Shown piece after piece: positions 1 through 11,643 of a DNA stretch of 64,000 nucleotides. Position numbers and translations under genes: made by a program. The notes under the pieces are model-generated. The model worked only from the letters and a program-made list of their open reading frames with translations, made no database searches and had not been told where the DNA came from. Location: the NCBI RefSeq assembly GCF_016545825.1, contig NC_052613.1, positions 34,484,844-34,548,843 on the forward strand. Direction: 5' to 3'. The first letter of the stretch is position 1, and the number at the start of each line of letters is the position of its first letter. The stretch comes from Eucalyptus grandis (Eukaryota; Streptophyta; Magnoliopsida; Myrtales; Myrtaceae).

Positions 1-1241
1 GTTTAGTCATTTTACAGATATTGTGAATGGTCTTGAAAATCAAGGTCAACCAACTTCGATCCCATGAAGGTAAACAAGCTACTACGTGGACTCTCCAGGA
101 TTGGAATCACATAAAGACTTCGATAAGAGAGACGCAGAGAATTATGCCACTATCTCGTTGACGAGCGATTGAAACTCTTCGGTCTATGAAGTGGAAATGA
201 TCAATGAAGATGAAGATCCAAAAGGTAAGAAATCCATTGCATTAAAATCAAATGATGATTCTGATGATACAGATTACGAAGATGATATGGACGATGAGGA
301 GCTTACTCTCATGATAAGAAGATTCAGAAAACTAAACAGAAAAGGAAGAAGGTTCAACTCAAAGAAACAAGGTTTTCAAAGACAGCGAGACCAAGTCTCG
401 TTGATGATGAGGAACCAAATAAAGATGTAGTCTCGCTTTGAATGCAAGAAAAGGGACACATCGACCCAACCTGTCCTCTTCGAAGAAGAAGAAAGGAAAA
501 GCTGAAAAATTTCGAAAAGCTCTCAAAGCTGAAACCACGGAGTGATACCGAGTGTGAAGAAAGTGATAATGAATATGCCAATCTATGTCGATGGCACAAT
601 CGGACTCGGACTGGATCGGACTCGGACGGTGAATTTGAGGCAAGTAATTTTAAAATTTCTGTCAAAGTTTCTAAATATATTGATGATCTATGCTTTAGTC
701 TTAAGACTTCTCTCAAAAGAATTTCCAAATTGAAAAATGAAAACTCAGCTCTAAAACAAAAAGAAAATGTTTTAGAAGAAATAGTTAAAAGTCTAGACGT
801 GTCTGTTTCCAATCTTAAAGAAAATGAAGAAAATCTTTTAAAAGAAAATGCTTTTTAAAAACAGACTTATCAAATATATCAAAGAAATTTTCAATAGGGT
901 CTGAAAAACTTGAGAAAATTCTTTCAGCGCAAAGACCTTACTTCAATAAGTCTACGGGTCTAGGTATGACAGAAGAAACAATTCCCTTGATTGATTTTCC
1001 TAAAGTAAAAGAAAGAATCAAGAAAAGGCTTTCGAGTGAAGTTTACAAAAATCACTTCAAAAAGGTTTTTGTTAAACCCGTAGGAAGAAATGCTCTCAAA
1101 TGTTCAAAGTGCAACAGTCCGGATCACTTTGAAAAAGAGTGCTCTATGGTATGGAAACCTGTTAAGAAAGTATGGGCTAATTCTGTTTATCTTACTAACA
1201 CCAAAGGACCCAAGAAAATTTGGGTACCAAAGAAAGCTTGA
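1..1241 (+). pseudogene. gag remnant of copia element 1
   Basis: The window opens in the retrotransposon Gag (UBN2-type) domain with the motif FSHFTDIVN, which also occurs in the better-preserved gag of the second element. The reading frame then breaks several times. Open pieces lie at 191-430 (acidic stretch followed by the LNRKGRRFN motif), 442-858 (Ser/Asp/Glu-rich, then a coiled coil rich in Lys, Asn and Glu) and 966-1241. The last piece holds one CCHC zinc knuckle, CSKCNSPDHFEKEC, about 45 residues in, the usual nucleic-acid-binding module of copia Gag. The product would form the particle that packages element RNA, but the frame breaks rule that out here. Confidence 0.85.
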
Positions 1242-1254
1242 GACTTTATTTTAA

Positions 1255-4200
1255 ATGCAGGTCTCCATCAAGAAACAGGTAAAGTGGTATCTTGACAGCG
1301 GATGCTCAAAACACATGACAGGAGACTCAAATTGTTTTATAAAGCTTGCTCAAGTAAATGGTGGAAAAGTTTCATTTGGAGGAAACAACAAATGAAGTAT
1401 TGTGGGATTTGGAACCGTGAAAATTGGTACTCTCACAATAAGTAATGTCTCCCTAGTGGAAGGACTCAATTACAATCTTCTCAGCATTAGTCAATTGTGT
1501 GATACTGGTTTCAAGATCTTCTTTCAAGAAGGGACATGTTCTGGAATCAGTAAAGACTCTACTCAATCTTTCATGGGTCGAAGACATGGAAATATCTATC
1601 TTCTAGATGTGAAACCAAATGAATCGCAATGTCTAATCTCAATTCAAGACGAAGCAAGCTTATGGCACAAAAAGCTTGGTCATGTCAACATGAAGCAATT
1701 AGCCAAAATCTCATCAAAGCACGGCTTGTTCGAGGTCTACCAAAATTACCATACCAAAAGACTGATTCATGCACTCCATGTATTCTGGGAAAGCAGGTAA
1801 GAAATTCTTTTAAGCCAATAAATTATGTCTCTACTAATCATGTTCTACAGTTGCTGCATATGGATCTCTTCGGACCAACGCAACTCGAGTATTAGGGGTA
1901 AGAAGTATTGCCTAGTAATTGTTGATGATTACTCCGTTTTACTTGGGTATATTTCCTTTCAAGTAAGTCCGAAACCTTTTCGTATTTTGAAAAATTTGCT
2001 AAAAAGGTTCAAAATGAAAAAGGTTGTGTTATCTCTAGTATAAGAACAGATCATGGAGGTGAATTTGAGAATCAAGATTTTACAAAATTCTGTGATGAAT
2101 CTGGCTTTAAGCATGTGTTCTCCTCTCCATATACTCCTCAGCAAAATGGAGTTGTGGAAAGAAAGAACAGATCTCTTCAAGAAATGGCTAGAACTCTTTT
2201 AATTGAAAGTAAAATTTCTTCTCGATTTTGGGCTGATTTTGTTTCAACAGCTTGCTATATCATCAATAGAGTCTTCTTAAGATCAATTCTTCAGAAAAAC
2301 CCTTATGAGTTATTCAAAGAAAAGAAGCCTATTGTTTCATACTTTCATGTATTTGGTTGTAAATGTTTTATATTGAAAAATGCAAAAGATCGAGTTGGTA
2401 AGTTTGAAGAAAGATCAGATGAAGGTATCTTCCTTGGATATTCTACATCAAGCAAAGCTTACAGAGTCTATAACAAGAAGAGCCAGTCTGTAGAGGAGTC
2501 AATGAATGTCAAATTTCAAGACTCAACGCAAGATGAATCAAGTCAGACTCATCAAGAAGAGTCTGAACCTGCTCCAGACCCTCCAAAGTCTACAACTCAA
2601 GAAGCATCTCAGACTCTGGAAAACCAGCATCAGGTTGTTAGCGAAGATCCAAATAAAGAAAGAGATCATCTACCAGACAATTCATCAAGTAACTGGAAGC
2701 ATAAGTCCAGTCATCCCAAAGATCTTATAATTGGCGAAATCAATGAAGGAATTCGCACTAGATCCAAAAGGCGAGAAGAGTCTAGTGCTGTGGCACTCGT
2801 TTCTGAAATTGAACCAAAGAGCATAGAAGAAGCTTTATCTGATGAAAATTGGATTGAAGCTATGCAAGAAGAGCTCAGACAATTCAGCATAAATGATGTC
2901 TGGGAATTAACATCCCAACCAAAAGGTAAAACTGTTATTGGAGCGAAATGGGTGTTTAGAAACAAGATGAACGAGAAAGGAAAAGTCGTACGAAATAAAG
3001 CAAGACTCGTGGCCAAGGGATATACGCAAGAAGAGGGAATAGACTATCATGAGACTTACGCTCCAGTGGCAAGGTTAGAAGCTATTCGACTATTACTTGC
3101 TTTTGCTTGTTACAAGAATTTCAGGTTATTCCAAATGGATGTCAAAAGCGCCTTCCTAAATGGATTTATCCATGAGGAAGTATATGTGGAACAACCACCA
3201 GGGTTTGAAGACCCAAAGAAGCCAGACTCAGTCTTTAGATTGAAAAAGGCTTTGTATGGTTTAAAGCAAGCACCTCGGGCTTGGTACGACAGATTAAGTA
3301 AGTTCCTAATACAAAATGGTTTTGTCAAAGGTAAAGTGGATACGACTTTATTTATCAAGAAGGAAAACAAAAGTTTCTTACTTGTTCAAATATATGTGGA
3401 TGATATCATTTTTGGATCCTCTGATGAAAGTTTGTGTAAGAAATTTTCAAAGTCTATGCAGGATGAGTTTGAAATGAGTATGATGGGAGAGTTAACATTC
3501 TTTCTTGGTCTTCAAGTAAAACAATTGAAGGAAGGTACTTTTATTTTTCAAGAAAAATATGTTAATGATCTTGTCAAAAGGTTTGACTGGAGAAGTGCAA
3601 AAAGACCGACATACCGATGTCAAGTTCTTTAAAGATAGACAAAGATGAAGAAGGGAAGAAAGTTGATCAAAAGCTGTACAGGAGCATTATTGGATCACTT
3701 CTTTATCTTACTGCCTCTAGACCTGATATTTTGTTGAGTGTTTGCATCTGTGCTAGGTTTCAATCAGATCCTAGAGAATCCCATCTCAGTGCTGCCAAAC
3801 GCATCATAAAATACGTTGCTTCATCATCAAGCATCGGTCTTTGGTATCCTAAGAAGGGAGACTTTAAACTTCTGGGATATTCGAGACGCAGAATCTAGCT
3901 TGATTGCGAGTTGATAGAAAGAGCACTTCAGAACTTGCCGGTTGCTTGGAAGCGCACAGTGTCTTGGTTTTCAAGGAAACAAAAACTTGTGTCTCTTTCA
4001 ACAACGAAGCGAGTATGTAGCTCTTGGAAGCTGCTTTGTTCGCAAATTCTATGGATAAAACAACAGCTAAGAGATTTTGAAATCAAAGACTCATGCACGA
4101 GAGATTAATTGTGACAACACCAGCGTTATCAACCTCACCAAAAATCCAATTCTCCACTCAAGAGCGAAGCATATAGAAATTCGACATCACTTTATTAGAG

Positions 4201-4349
4201 ATCATGTTCAAAATGGTGATGTTTCAATTCAATTTGTTGACTCAAAGAATCAGCTGGCTGATATACTCACGAAGCCTTTGGAGAAAAATCAATTTGAATC
4301 TATACGGTCCAGACTTAACATTTTGAGGTATGAGGATATCAAAGTCTAA
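1255..4349 (+). pseudogene. pol remnant of copia element 1 (PR-IN-RT-RH)
   Basis: The copia pol domains appear in order across several frames. The protease active site WYLDSGCSKHMTG lies near 1285-1323 and keeps its catalytic Asp. The GAG-pre-integrase zinc motif (LWHKKLGHVN) lies in 1402-1800. The integrase core has HMDLFGP near 1857, a DHGGEF motif near 2049 and NGVVERKNR near 2148. Reverse transcriptase fills 2868-3600 with [21 protein letters not shown] and the YVDDIIFG catalytic motif near 3393. RNase H follows at about 3617-4349 and ends with the family signature LADILTKPL. The longest open piece is 2115-3632 (505 codons). At least five frame breaks separate the rest. Pol would cleave the polyprotein, reverse-transcribe and integrate the element, but this copy is dead. 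Confidence 0.92.
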
Positions 4350-4780
4350 AGACTTTCGGACTCGGGATTACAAGACTTTATCTGGTCTTGCCTCGATCTT
4401 CGACCGTAAGTCTTTCTCTCTCCAATCTTATCTTGAAAAGGTACGATCATCGACTTGTTTAAATTGTTGCTATATTTAATTACGTAAATATTGCATCGAT
4501 TCATTTTCAAAAGGGAAGTTATTTTGAAATAGCTATTTTTGTGGATAAAGACAATTATTTTGAAAAGGCATATTTTTATTTCCTTTGTGACGATTCGTTT
4601 ACTCTTCTTTTTAACCGAACGAACACTTTGTCGATTTCTCTTCACTTTTCTAATCTCTTCTCTCTCAAAACCCTAGAAAGCATCGATCCTCCATTCCCGT
4701 TTGTCTTCTTCGCTAAATCTTCAAAAAGTTATCATCTTTTAGGGAAAGTCAAGCAAGGAAACTTCCAAACACTGTTAAAG

Positions 4781-6740
4781 ATGTCTTCTTCTCGAAAGTC
4801 GTCAAGAATCGCAAGCGGGGGACCACAGAGAATGAGTGAGGGGCCTACGCACTTCGATCTTCATCAAGATGAAGTTACTCCCGATCAAGAACCGAGCCTA
4901 CAACATTCTCAGCAGCGTCATTCTCCACCATCTAGTCCTCAAGGCGTTGTTAATCGGCATCGGGAAGAAATCGTCGAGGATGCGCACCCGTAAGAGTTCA
5001 AAAGCCCGCTTTTATTTACAAGCTATATCGTGCTTTAAAAGGAATTCGTACTCCTTTGAACTATGTTGATGATTTTGTTAAAGAAAAATGATATAGGAAC
5101 AAGTATATTTTTCTGCGAAAAATGGAAAGTTTGGGAATCGCTCATAAAGGGGTGGCTGAGGAAACCCTTGCGAATATCCCAAGTGATCCTCGTGAATGGG
5201 GGCCGAATCCTGTAGATGGGAATGACGATGACAATGTTCAGTCTATTTCAACCGAAAATGGGTATTGCGGCTGAAATTCAAGGAAAAAGGGGAGATTTGT
5301 TCAGATCAAAGGAACAAAAAGATCTGTACTCGAAATTGCTTTGAAGCGAGGGTAATAAACCCTAGAAGTGTGGACTTTGATTTTCTGGATGCTGTGAAAG
5401 TGAACTTGAGGGAAAAGTTCAGTATTCTACAACTTGAAAAGTTCTGCTCTGACTCAACAGAGGCTTATGCTGAATTGACTGCATATTTCTATTCAAATCT
5501 TAGCTTTTTAGATGCGAATAGATTCTCCTTCAGTGTTAAAGAACAAGATTACGTTGTGGATATGAATATCTTTGTGACGTGTTAGAAGTTGAGAGAGGCA
5601 GATATCAACCAATCAAAGTTTCCATTGCTCGGGCCACACTTGAACTGGTGAAGGACAGGAGAACGGATGAGAAGATCACCTACTCAAGGATGAACGCATT
5701 CAACATCTTGCTTCACAAGATTGTGATTAATTGCCTTCGGCCGAAATCAACTTCCAAAACTGATGTTTCAAGCTCTGAGGCAAAGTTGATGTATGCCATC
5801 CTCAGTGGAAGGAAGTTCTCTCTTCCTCATACTTGTTATGTTTCACATGTATAGAGCAGTGATGAATGACAGAGGTCAACTCCCTTACCCAAGCCTTGTT
5901 ACGAAGTTATTCAGACATCTGAATATTCAGCCTCCACAAATCTTTTGTGTTCGACCATGCGATCATATGGTGGTAGGACTGAAAATGGTGACCAAAATGT
6001 GTCTGAAGGAACCGAGCAAGGAATTGGAGAAATTCAAGGAGAAGACTCCTGCCAAATCTCATCAACTCTCTTCTCTGCTAAGAGAAAGGGAAGGAGCCCA
6101 TGGTTGCTCCATCAAAGAAAAGAAGAGCTCTCCTCGTTGAGGATGAAGATGATGACGATGACATCACCATCTCGCAATGGCTTTGAAGAACTTAAGTCGT
6201 CCTGTTCCTCGAAAGAATCGGAACAAAAAGACGAAAGAAGCGGAGGAGAAGGAAATGAACGAAAGAGAAGTAGAGGAGAAGGAAGAAGAAGAAAGAGAAG
6301 CGAGCAAGAAGCGAGAGAAAGAAAGATCTGAAGAAGAAAGAAGAGAAGAAGGAGAACCCGAGGAAATCTCTTCTCCACTGTAGGCATGGAAACGAGGGGG
6401 AGATCGGGGGAGAAAGGAGTGACGTCTTCACATCCGGATGCAAGTGAAGGAGTCGGGTCGATCGCCGCGGACCCGGAAGATGTTTATGCATCTCAATTTC
6501 CAGAGGAAGGTCATGAAGCTTCATCGCCAAACCTGCGAGATTATGCTGATCCACCATCGTCTGCTTATACTCCAGATCGAGCCGAAGCAAGTACTTAGAC
6601 TGATAATGGAGCAGATTTTCGCAGAATCATGGATATTCTCTTGGAGATGAAAGGTCAGATTTATGCCTTGGGATGCGAAGTTCAAAGCTTGAAGAATGAA
6701 GGTCAAGCTTCTTCCTGTTCATTGAATGAAAAGATGTAAC
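4781..6740 (+). pseudogene. third (envelope-like) ORF of copia element 1, broken
   Basis: Downstream of RNase H is a separate ORF starting at the ATG at 4781 with the N-terminus MSSSRKSSRIASGG, nearly the same as the start of the third ORF of element 2 (MSSRKSSRIASREP). The central region (5265-5850) matches element 2 residue by residue in VDFDFLD, NLREKF and TAYFYSNLSFLDAN. The C-terminal part (6180-6390) is a Lys/Glu/Arg-rich low-complexity run. Frameshifts occur at about 5000, 5250, 5580 and 5850. This position is where Sireviruses carry their envelope-like gene, but I see no clear signal peptide, membrane helix or cleavage site. The central part recalls the 'putative plant transposon protein' domain. 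The function is unknown. Confidence 0.7.
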
Positions 6741-6898
6741 CTCTCTCTATTCAAAATCAGGCCAATGCCAAAAGTGAGGAGGTTGCTGTGAAGGAAGACT
6801 TTAAAAGGCTGGAAGGCATTGTTCAGTCTATGGAAGATTTACAGCTTGTCCGCGTACCCAAGCAATCTTGATTTCATCTCATCCTTTTTAAATGATGA

Positions 6899-7252
6899 CA
6901 AAAAGGGGGAGAGATGCATGATTTGATCAAAAACTTTCAATCTTTTTTTTTCATGTTTGTTGGATTGTGTTTAAGCGTCTGTTTGTTTTTGATGACTTTG
7001 TCTTTGTTTTGTGTCGGATAAGAACCGCCTAGACTTGGACTTGACTTTACTGCTTTTATTAATCAATATTGATATCTTATGAATGGCTTAATCATATACT
7101 GGACTAACCTATTTTCTGTGGTTGCAGATTCTAGTGTTATTCTATTAGCCATTTATTTCTATAAGATATGCATATGTGGTTGAGAAATGTTTTGCGGAGT
7201 CAAAGTTATCCAAATCTGCAGGAAGGTTTTGTCACCATCAAAAAGGGGAGAT
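6899..7252 (+). promoter_or_regulatory. duplicated polypurine tracts of copia element 1
   Basis: Two purine runs prime plus-strand synthesis or are relics of it. One is AAAAAGGGGGAGAG at about 6899-6912, and the other is AAAAAGGGGAG just before the 3' LTR at about 7240-7250. Element 2 has the same pair at about 23011-23024 and 22689-22702. Repeated polypurine tracts upstream of the 3' LTR are a known Sirevirus feature. Confidence 0.75.
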
Positions 7253-8132
7253 TATTGGAGAAATCCTCGTGAAGAGTTTTGAAGTTGACAAAACGGTTCC
7301 GTCGTCTAGTCTCGAAGGTGCAGACTCGTTAGTTAAAGTCTGAAGACTTCCGGACAGCCGACTCAAGACTCAAAGTCTATCCTCATTGACAGTCTCGATC
7401 CGTTGAAGAAAGGTTATCCCGAACTGGATGTTTTGTTCAGGATTTAACCTAATCATCTGGAGAAGATCTCGTGGCTGGAGAAGACGTAACATAATCCTTT
7501 GATTGATCAAGTTTGATTCAATGACTGAAGATTCGATGATTGTCTAAATATTATTGGAAGGTTCTACTTATGGAAACCGAGATCCGATTGTATGGGCGAA
7601 CATGATTGATGGGCTATCAACACGTTCCTTTAATAGCTCGAACGATCTTCCTAATTGATTCCGTCCAACGGGTAGATTGGAGGAATTCCTTTGGTAAGTG
7701 CCAACGGGTATGATGGCATAAAGGAGTATATAAGGAAGACGTTCTTAGTTGTTCGAGGTGTGCGCGATAGAAGAATTCCAAAGTCTGAAGCTCCTATTTG
7801 TTTAGATAAATCCTTTGAGCGAATACTTATATACAAAAGAGAGTTTATATTTGTGAGAGACCTTGAGGAGGTGTGGTAGTATATCTACATTGTAGAATCA
7901 AGGCAAAGCAGTGTCTTGTAACTACTCTTTTGATCATAGTGAAATCCAGCCGGTGGGCTGTCAGTGCGGAAGAGTGGACGTAGGCTTGGAAAAGCTGAAC
8001 CACTATAAATCCTGTGTTCCTATTTCTCTCTTTCTACCTTGATCGTATTTCAATCTGTTAAGAATTGCTTCCGTATATCGATAAATAGTTTGTGCGCCTA
8101 TTCACCCCCCCTCTAGGTGTTTATAACTAGCA
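7253..8132 (+). repeat. 3' LTR of copia element 1
   Basis: About 880 bp. The start aligns with the TGTTGGAGAAA start of element 2's LTR, here mutated to TATTGGAGAAA. The end aligns at CACCCCCCCTCTAGGT followed by CTAGCA. Much of the interior (for example AGTCTGAAGACTT-type motifs, the TATA region and a stretch around GAAATCCAGCCGG) is shared with the LTRs at 21510-22686 and 30493-31438, though more diverged. The 3' target duplication cannot be confirmed because the 5' end lies outside the window. Confidence 0.8.
7727..7734 (+). promoter_or_regulatory. TATA box in LTR of copia element 1
   Basis: TATATAAG lies inside the LTR, preceded by GGAG. The same GGAGTATATAAGGAAG context recurs on the minus strand in both LTRs of element 2, which supports it as the conserved LTR core promoter. 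Confidence 0.6.
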
Positions 8133-8271
8133 ATATCACTAAGTTCTTATACGTAACATATGGCAATCATGTTGTGCAATTGGCAGCTCGGAAAACTATG
8201 AGATTGATATGAAAAAAGTGGGCAAATCATTCAGACACCTTGTGTGTTGAAAGCTTATCGACTACCCTTGT

Positions 8272-8302
8272 TAGAATCTCTCTCTCTCTCTCTCTCTCTC
8301 TT
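8272..8302. repeat. (TC)n microsatellite and LINE target duplication
   Basis: A CT/TC run directly adjoins the 3' tail of the LINE. The first bases, TAGAATCTCT, are the left target-site duplication. The run can be read as slippage expansion of the duplicated TCTC end. Confidence 0.7.
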
Positions 8303-9095
8303 TTTGGTGAAAGTAAGTAGTTGTATTGAGCTTTACCAACTTTACAAGAGGAAATCTCGGCACCAAAACTTGTACTCAAAGTGACAAGACGTCAAGGCGA
8401 GTGGAAGGGTACCGAGACGAAAGCAAGCAACAAACGGTATGAGCCACACAGGACGGCCAACCCAAGCTAAAAAAAAAAAAAAAAAAAAAACAAAAGGCGA
8501 CGGATGGATCAAAATGGACATAGCCAGATCACCCCAAGCACCAAACAAAAAACAAAAGGCACAGTTCAAGTGTGCCTTTTGTTTGGTTCCCAAGGATCGA
8601 AGCCTCTGAAATAGCAGCTACACGGAAAATAGCTTCATGGCTTCAGTCAAGAATCCCCTGTAGAGAAAACAATTGGATCAATGCCCCAGGCATGCTGGAT
8701 TCTCCTGTTCCTCGTGGTATTGTCAACATTCTTGAAAGTTAGAGCCTTATCTCGAACAACCCTAAGGAGATGGTTCTTCATGGCCAGGATCGTAGGAGTT
8801 AGCTCTCTAAACAAAATGTCATTCTTGTTCTTCCATATAATGTGACAGAGGGCTCCAAGGGAGAAACATACAATGCATTTAACGAATTCTTTACCCGAAA
8901 GTAGGGACTTAGCCCATCATAGATTATCTGCCCAGGACCTGCTGCGCCAAGGTAGATTGCACCTGGTGGCCCAAAAAAAAGCAAGGCCGACGGTAACGTA
9001 GCACCCAAAGAACAAATGGTCAATGGAGTCCAGAATTTCATTGCAAAAAGCACACAAGCCACTATCAATTCTACCATACGACATTAATAGCTTGA
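8282..9095 (-). mobile_element. 5'-truncated LINE (non-LTR retrotransposon)
   Basis: An 814-bp insertion on the minus strand relative to the duplicated segment. It is flanked by a 10-bp target duplication TAGAATCTCT (8272-8281 and 9096-9105), visible because copy B retains the empty site near AGAATCTCTTTGAT. The 5' end is truncated inside ORF2. The 3' end has the typical plant LINE tail (CTCAATACAACTA then CTTTCACCAAAAA), followed by a (GA)n run instead of poly(A). The 3' UTR also holds a poly(T) run (8470-8490, A on the + strand) and a short hairpin near 8556-8585. Confidence 0.85.
8647..9095 (-). pseudogene. LINE ORF2 C-terminus with zinc-binding domain of RT
   Basis: Read on the minus strand, this fragment starts inside the zinc-binding domain that follows reverse transcriptase in plant LINEs (zf-RVT). 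The motif CAFCNEILDSIDHLFFGC gives the C-x2-C...H-x4-C ligand pattern. It then continues in the usual C-terminal tail (HIIWKNKNDILF, then RRIQHAWG) to a stop near 8647. One frame change occurs in the middle. The endonuclease and reverse transcriptase domains are absent because of 5' truncation, so the fragment is inert. Confidence 0.82.
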
Positions 9096-10224
9096 TAGAA
9101 TCTCTTTGATCCATCCAATTTCTATTAAAAAAATTGATAAGATATACAGAAGCTGTCTAGGAATGCATGAGTATCGTGTATTTGTCAGAACCAAGTGACC
9201 GACTGCCGTGAGTGTTAGACTAATCTACCACAAATGCAAGGTCCGCGTGATTCTACTGCCAAAGCATGGTGAGGCGAGAGATTAAGTTTCGTGATGTTAT
9301 TCTGTAAGACTTCTGATTTAGGCTGCCTGGTGCCTATCTGTTTACTCTCCTTGTAAATGAGCAAAACATCTTGAGCTGCATTTGGTAACCTGCATATGTA
9401 GCTGAATAGTATAAAAGGTATCCTCCCCGGCATTTAAGGACATTGCGAGTCTTGGATAAGATGGCCTCGAGGACCGACCTCAAATGGATGGTTAGTGTTA
9501 CGCTTATCTATCCAAGAAACTAAAAAAATTGAAAAACAAGTTCATCTTCTCACTTTTTCAACAAGTGAAATTTCCTGATGCAATTTCGATTCAGGGTGAA
9601 TTCCATGTCCAGTGTGGGGGCTGCTGAAGGTCACTGTCTTCTTTGTCAATAGTTTTCTGAAGCTGAACGTCATAATTTTGTCATTACAATTAGTCTCTGC
9701 TATCTTTCCCTCACTCTGCTGACGTCATATATCTGTTCACTGCATCTGCTTTGAGAAACTTGTTAACTGGACCATTGAAGTGAGTAAACTCTATTGAGGT
9801 CACCTCTTGGGAAGCAGTGATCCGAATATATCGGCTCTTCAAAGTTGTGCAAAAGGTCGTGTGCCCACGAGTCGAACAATCGAACGTCCTTGTATCACGA
9901 AAGCTTCCAAATCCATGAACCATCGAAGAAATTATCAGAGGCATCGAACTTTAGTCAACCACATGCCAAATTGATTGGGAATACTGTCTTTGATAGAATT
10001 GCAATATCATGACCTTGTTATCTCTTAAGAAGATCTTAAGGGTTGGTTCTCCCAGCGACAATCCATTTTTTTTCTGGGTTAAAATTGCAAATTGCATATA
10101 TGCAGTACTTTGCGAGAGCTTTTAGTTAATAAATCATTGGGAAAATAAATGATACGGCACATATAATTGTTCTATGACAAATAAAAGAGAGAACCTGCTG
10201 CACAAGCTGCAGGAGAGAGACCAA

Positions 10225-10470
10225 TATGTTACCATGGGAAGCATTCAAGATTAACTAGCTCTTCTAATTTTATGTCCTCCGACGCGCTTATCATCATCGA
10301 ACTACGTGCGGACATCGCTTGAGACACTTGTTGCATGCTTGGCCAATACTCTGGTTTGCAATTAAGCACAAAAATGTCATCTTCAAGATAAAAACCACTT
10401 GCCATAGCACGTCACCTTCTGGGTATGTAATTATCTTATCTGAATTTTGTTTTAGTGGCAAAATATATAT
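10225..10470 (-). pseudogene. LRR receptor kinase C-terminal fragment (copy A)
   Basis: The minus strand encodes a short piece (YPEGDVLWQVVFILKMTFLC and beyond) that aligns with the kinase end of the full pseudogene at 20090-33000 (YPHGDTLGQVAFIVMMAFTC). This corresponds to subdomain XI of the kinase and the C-terminal tail of a MIK2-type LRR receptor kinase. The family Arg that anchors the C-lobe is lost. Upstream it runs into an (AT)n stretch at 10463-10480, and no other kinase sequence remains. It is a duplicated gene end without promoter or catalytic region. Confidence 0.7.
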
Positions 10471-10484
10471 ATATATATAACGCA

Positions 10485-10590
10485 TCAGTATCGTGTATTT
10501 GGCAGGATCAAGTGAGTCATTGCCATGGGTGTTAGACTAATCTGCCCAACAATTGCATTGTGCGCGTGACTGTACTGCCAAATTAGAGAA
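10485..10590. repeat. Second partial copy of the segment near 9165-9250
   Basis: The stretch AGTATCGTGTATTTGGCAGG, followed by GTGTTAGACTAATCT and a GTACTGCCAAA motif, repeats the sequence at about 9170-9265 and, more weakly, 18290-18380. It abuts the (AT)n run. This shows that the duplicated segment exists in at least two adjacent partial copies here. Confidence 0.65.
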
Positions 10591-11430
10591 CCATTCCAAA
10601 TTTCTCACATGGAGTGCAAGGTTGAGGCTGATTATTGCACAATAGTCGGGTAACTTTACCAAGTGCATTCACTTGACATAATATAGGTAGTAATTTCTTC
10701 GTTTTACCTTTCTATCATTTTTCTAATTTTACCTTTTTTTCCTCTTTGCTTTATAATTATAAAAATAAGTTTACAAGGGCCAATTGAGAAATATAAAAGT
10801 CAAACAAAAGAGTAATGTGGCTTATATATAAAGATACATAAAAAAACTTAATTAAATCATGGTTCTGTTGTGTGTTTGAGATGAAAAAATCTCACTTTGA
10901 AAAATGTTGAACAAACTTTGGTTCAAATGAATGTGAAATCTATTTGGAATTTAATATGGATAAATGCCAATAGATTAGTGCTTCAGTTCTAGTTTGCCTG
11001 TCCTACTCATGAACATATACCATAATTTGATCGAATAACTACACTTGCGAAGAAGGATTGCCAAGCACTAAAAATATTTACACATAACTTTTGAGTCGCC
11101 TTAAATTTTTTGCTATTCACATATACTTTCAAGAAACTAAATTTAATGATTTTGTAATGCTTTCAAAATTTTCGCTATTTAATTTATTTATAGAAACTTC
11201 TTTAAAAAATAAGACAGGTCAATGAGGAGTGAAATTTTAAAAAACTCTATCTAATTTATCTCTTTATTTTTTAATCGGATAAGTATTTATGGTTTGAAAT
11301 TTTGAATGATCGTCAGCTGAGAAATAAAAAAAAGAAAAAGATGACGAAATCACCCAGCCTATCACCATCCGCCACGTTCGCAGGGAACACTTCTGTCTCC
11401 GCCAGCTCATCTGTCTTCCGCATGTAACTT
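10591..11430. other. AT-rich intergenic DNA
   Basis: I see no coding region, RNA gene or recognisable repeat. The composition is AT-rich with long A and T runs. GC content rises sharply from about 11340 towards the SNARE pseudogene, consistent with its former 5' UTR. Confidence 0.5.
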
Positions 11431-11643
11431 TGCCGCGTGAAGTTCAACGTTCGAAAACAGAAAGAGGCTCAGCGTCTGCAACAAAAATCTTCGCCGGAAT
11501 CCCCAATCCCCTCTGCGAGCCTCGCCGAAATCAGCATGAATTCTGAAACATCAGCGGCAGCTTGTTCCGTTCTAGGTTTTTTTATTTTTTTATTTTTTCC
11601 TCCTTGTTCTCGCCTGGAGCTAGCTTCGAGTTTTCCGGCTCCG

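Larger units (their letters stand above)
1..8132 (+). mobile_element. Sirevirus-like Ty1-copia retrotransposon, 5' end outside window
   Basis: This is the 3' portion of a degenerate Ty1-copia element. It enters in the middle of gag, runs through protease, integrase, reverse transcriptase and RNase H in copia order, carries a further ORF between RNase H and the 3' LTR, and ends with one LTR (7253-8132). The extra downstream ORF, the long acidic coiled-coil gag and the doubled polypurine tract are characters of the Sirevirus (SIRE1/Maximus) lineage. Stops and frameshifts occur throughout, so it cannot be autonomous. The 5' LTR and primer binding site lie outside the window. It is clearly related along its length to the second element at 21510-31438. 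Confidence 0.9.
8133..10470. repeat. Duplicated kinase/SNARE segment, copy A (partial)
   Basis: From about 8190 this region aligns with about 18110-20320 (copy B), with one LINE insertion (8282-9095). Matching landmarks include GACACCTTGTGT, AGAATCTCTTTGAT, GGAATGCAT, GTTAACTGGAC and ATATCGGCTCTTC. Relative to copy B it lacks the stretch corresponding to about 18905-19640, which contains the SNARE exon. Its right end carries a fragment of the kinase C-terminus, described separately. A tandem or dispersed segmental duplication followed by deletion explains it. Confidence 0.75.

Noticed and set aside
354..812. Minus-strand ORF of 152 codons over the gag remnant
   Set aside because: It is an antisense shadow of the acidic coiled-coil gag. 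Its Ser/Leu/Phe-rich composition is the mirror of the Lys/Glu codons on the plus strand.
6112..6590. Minus-strand Phe/Leu-rich ORFs that look like membrane proteins
   Set aside because: They are the antisense of the Glu/Lys/Arg-rich tail of the third ORF. Similar artefacts occur at 33695-34037 opposite purine-rich DNA.
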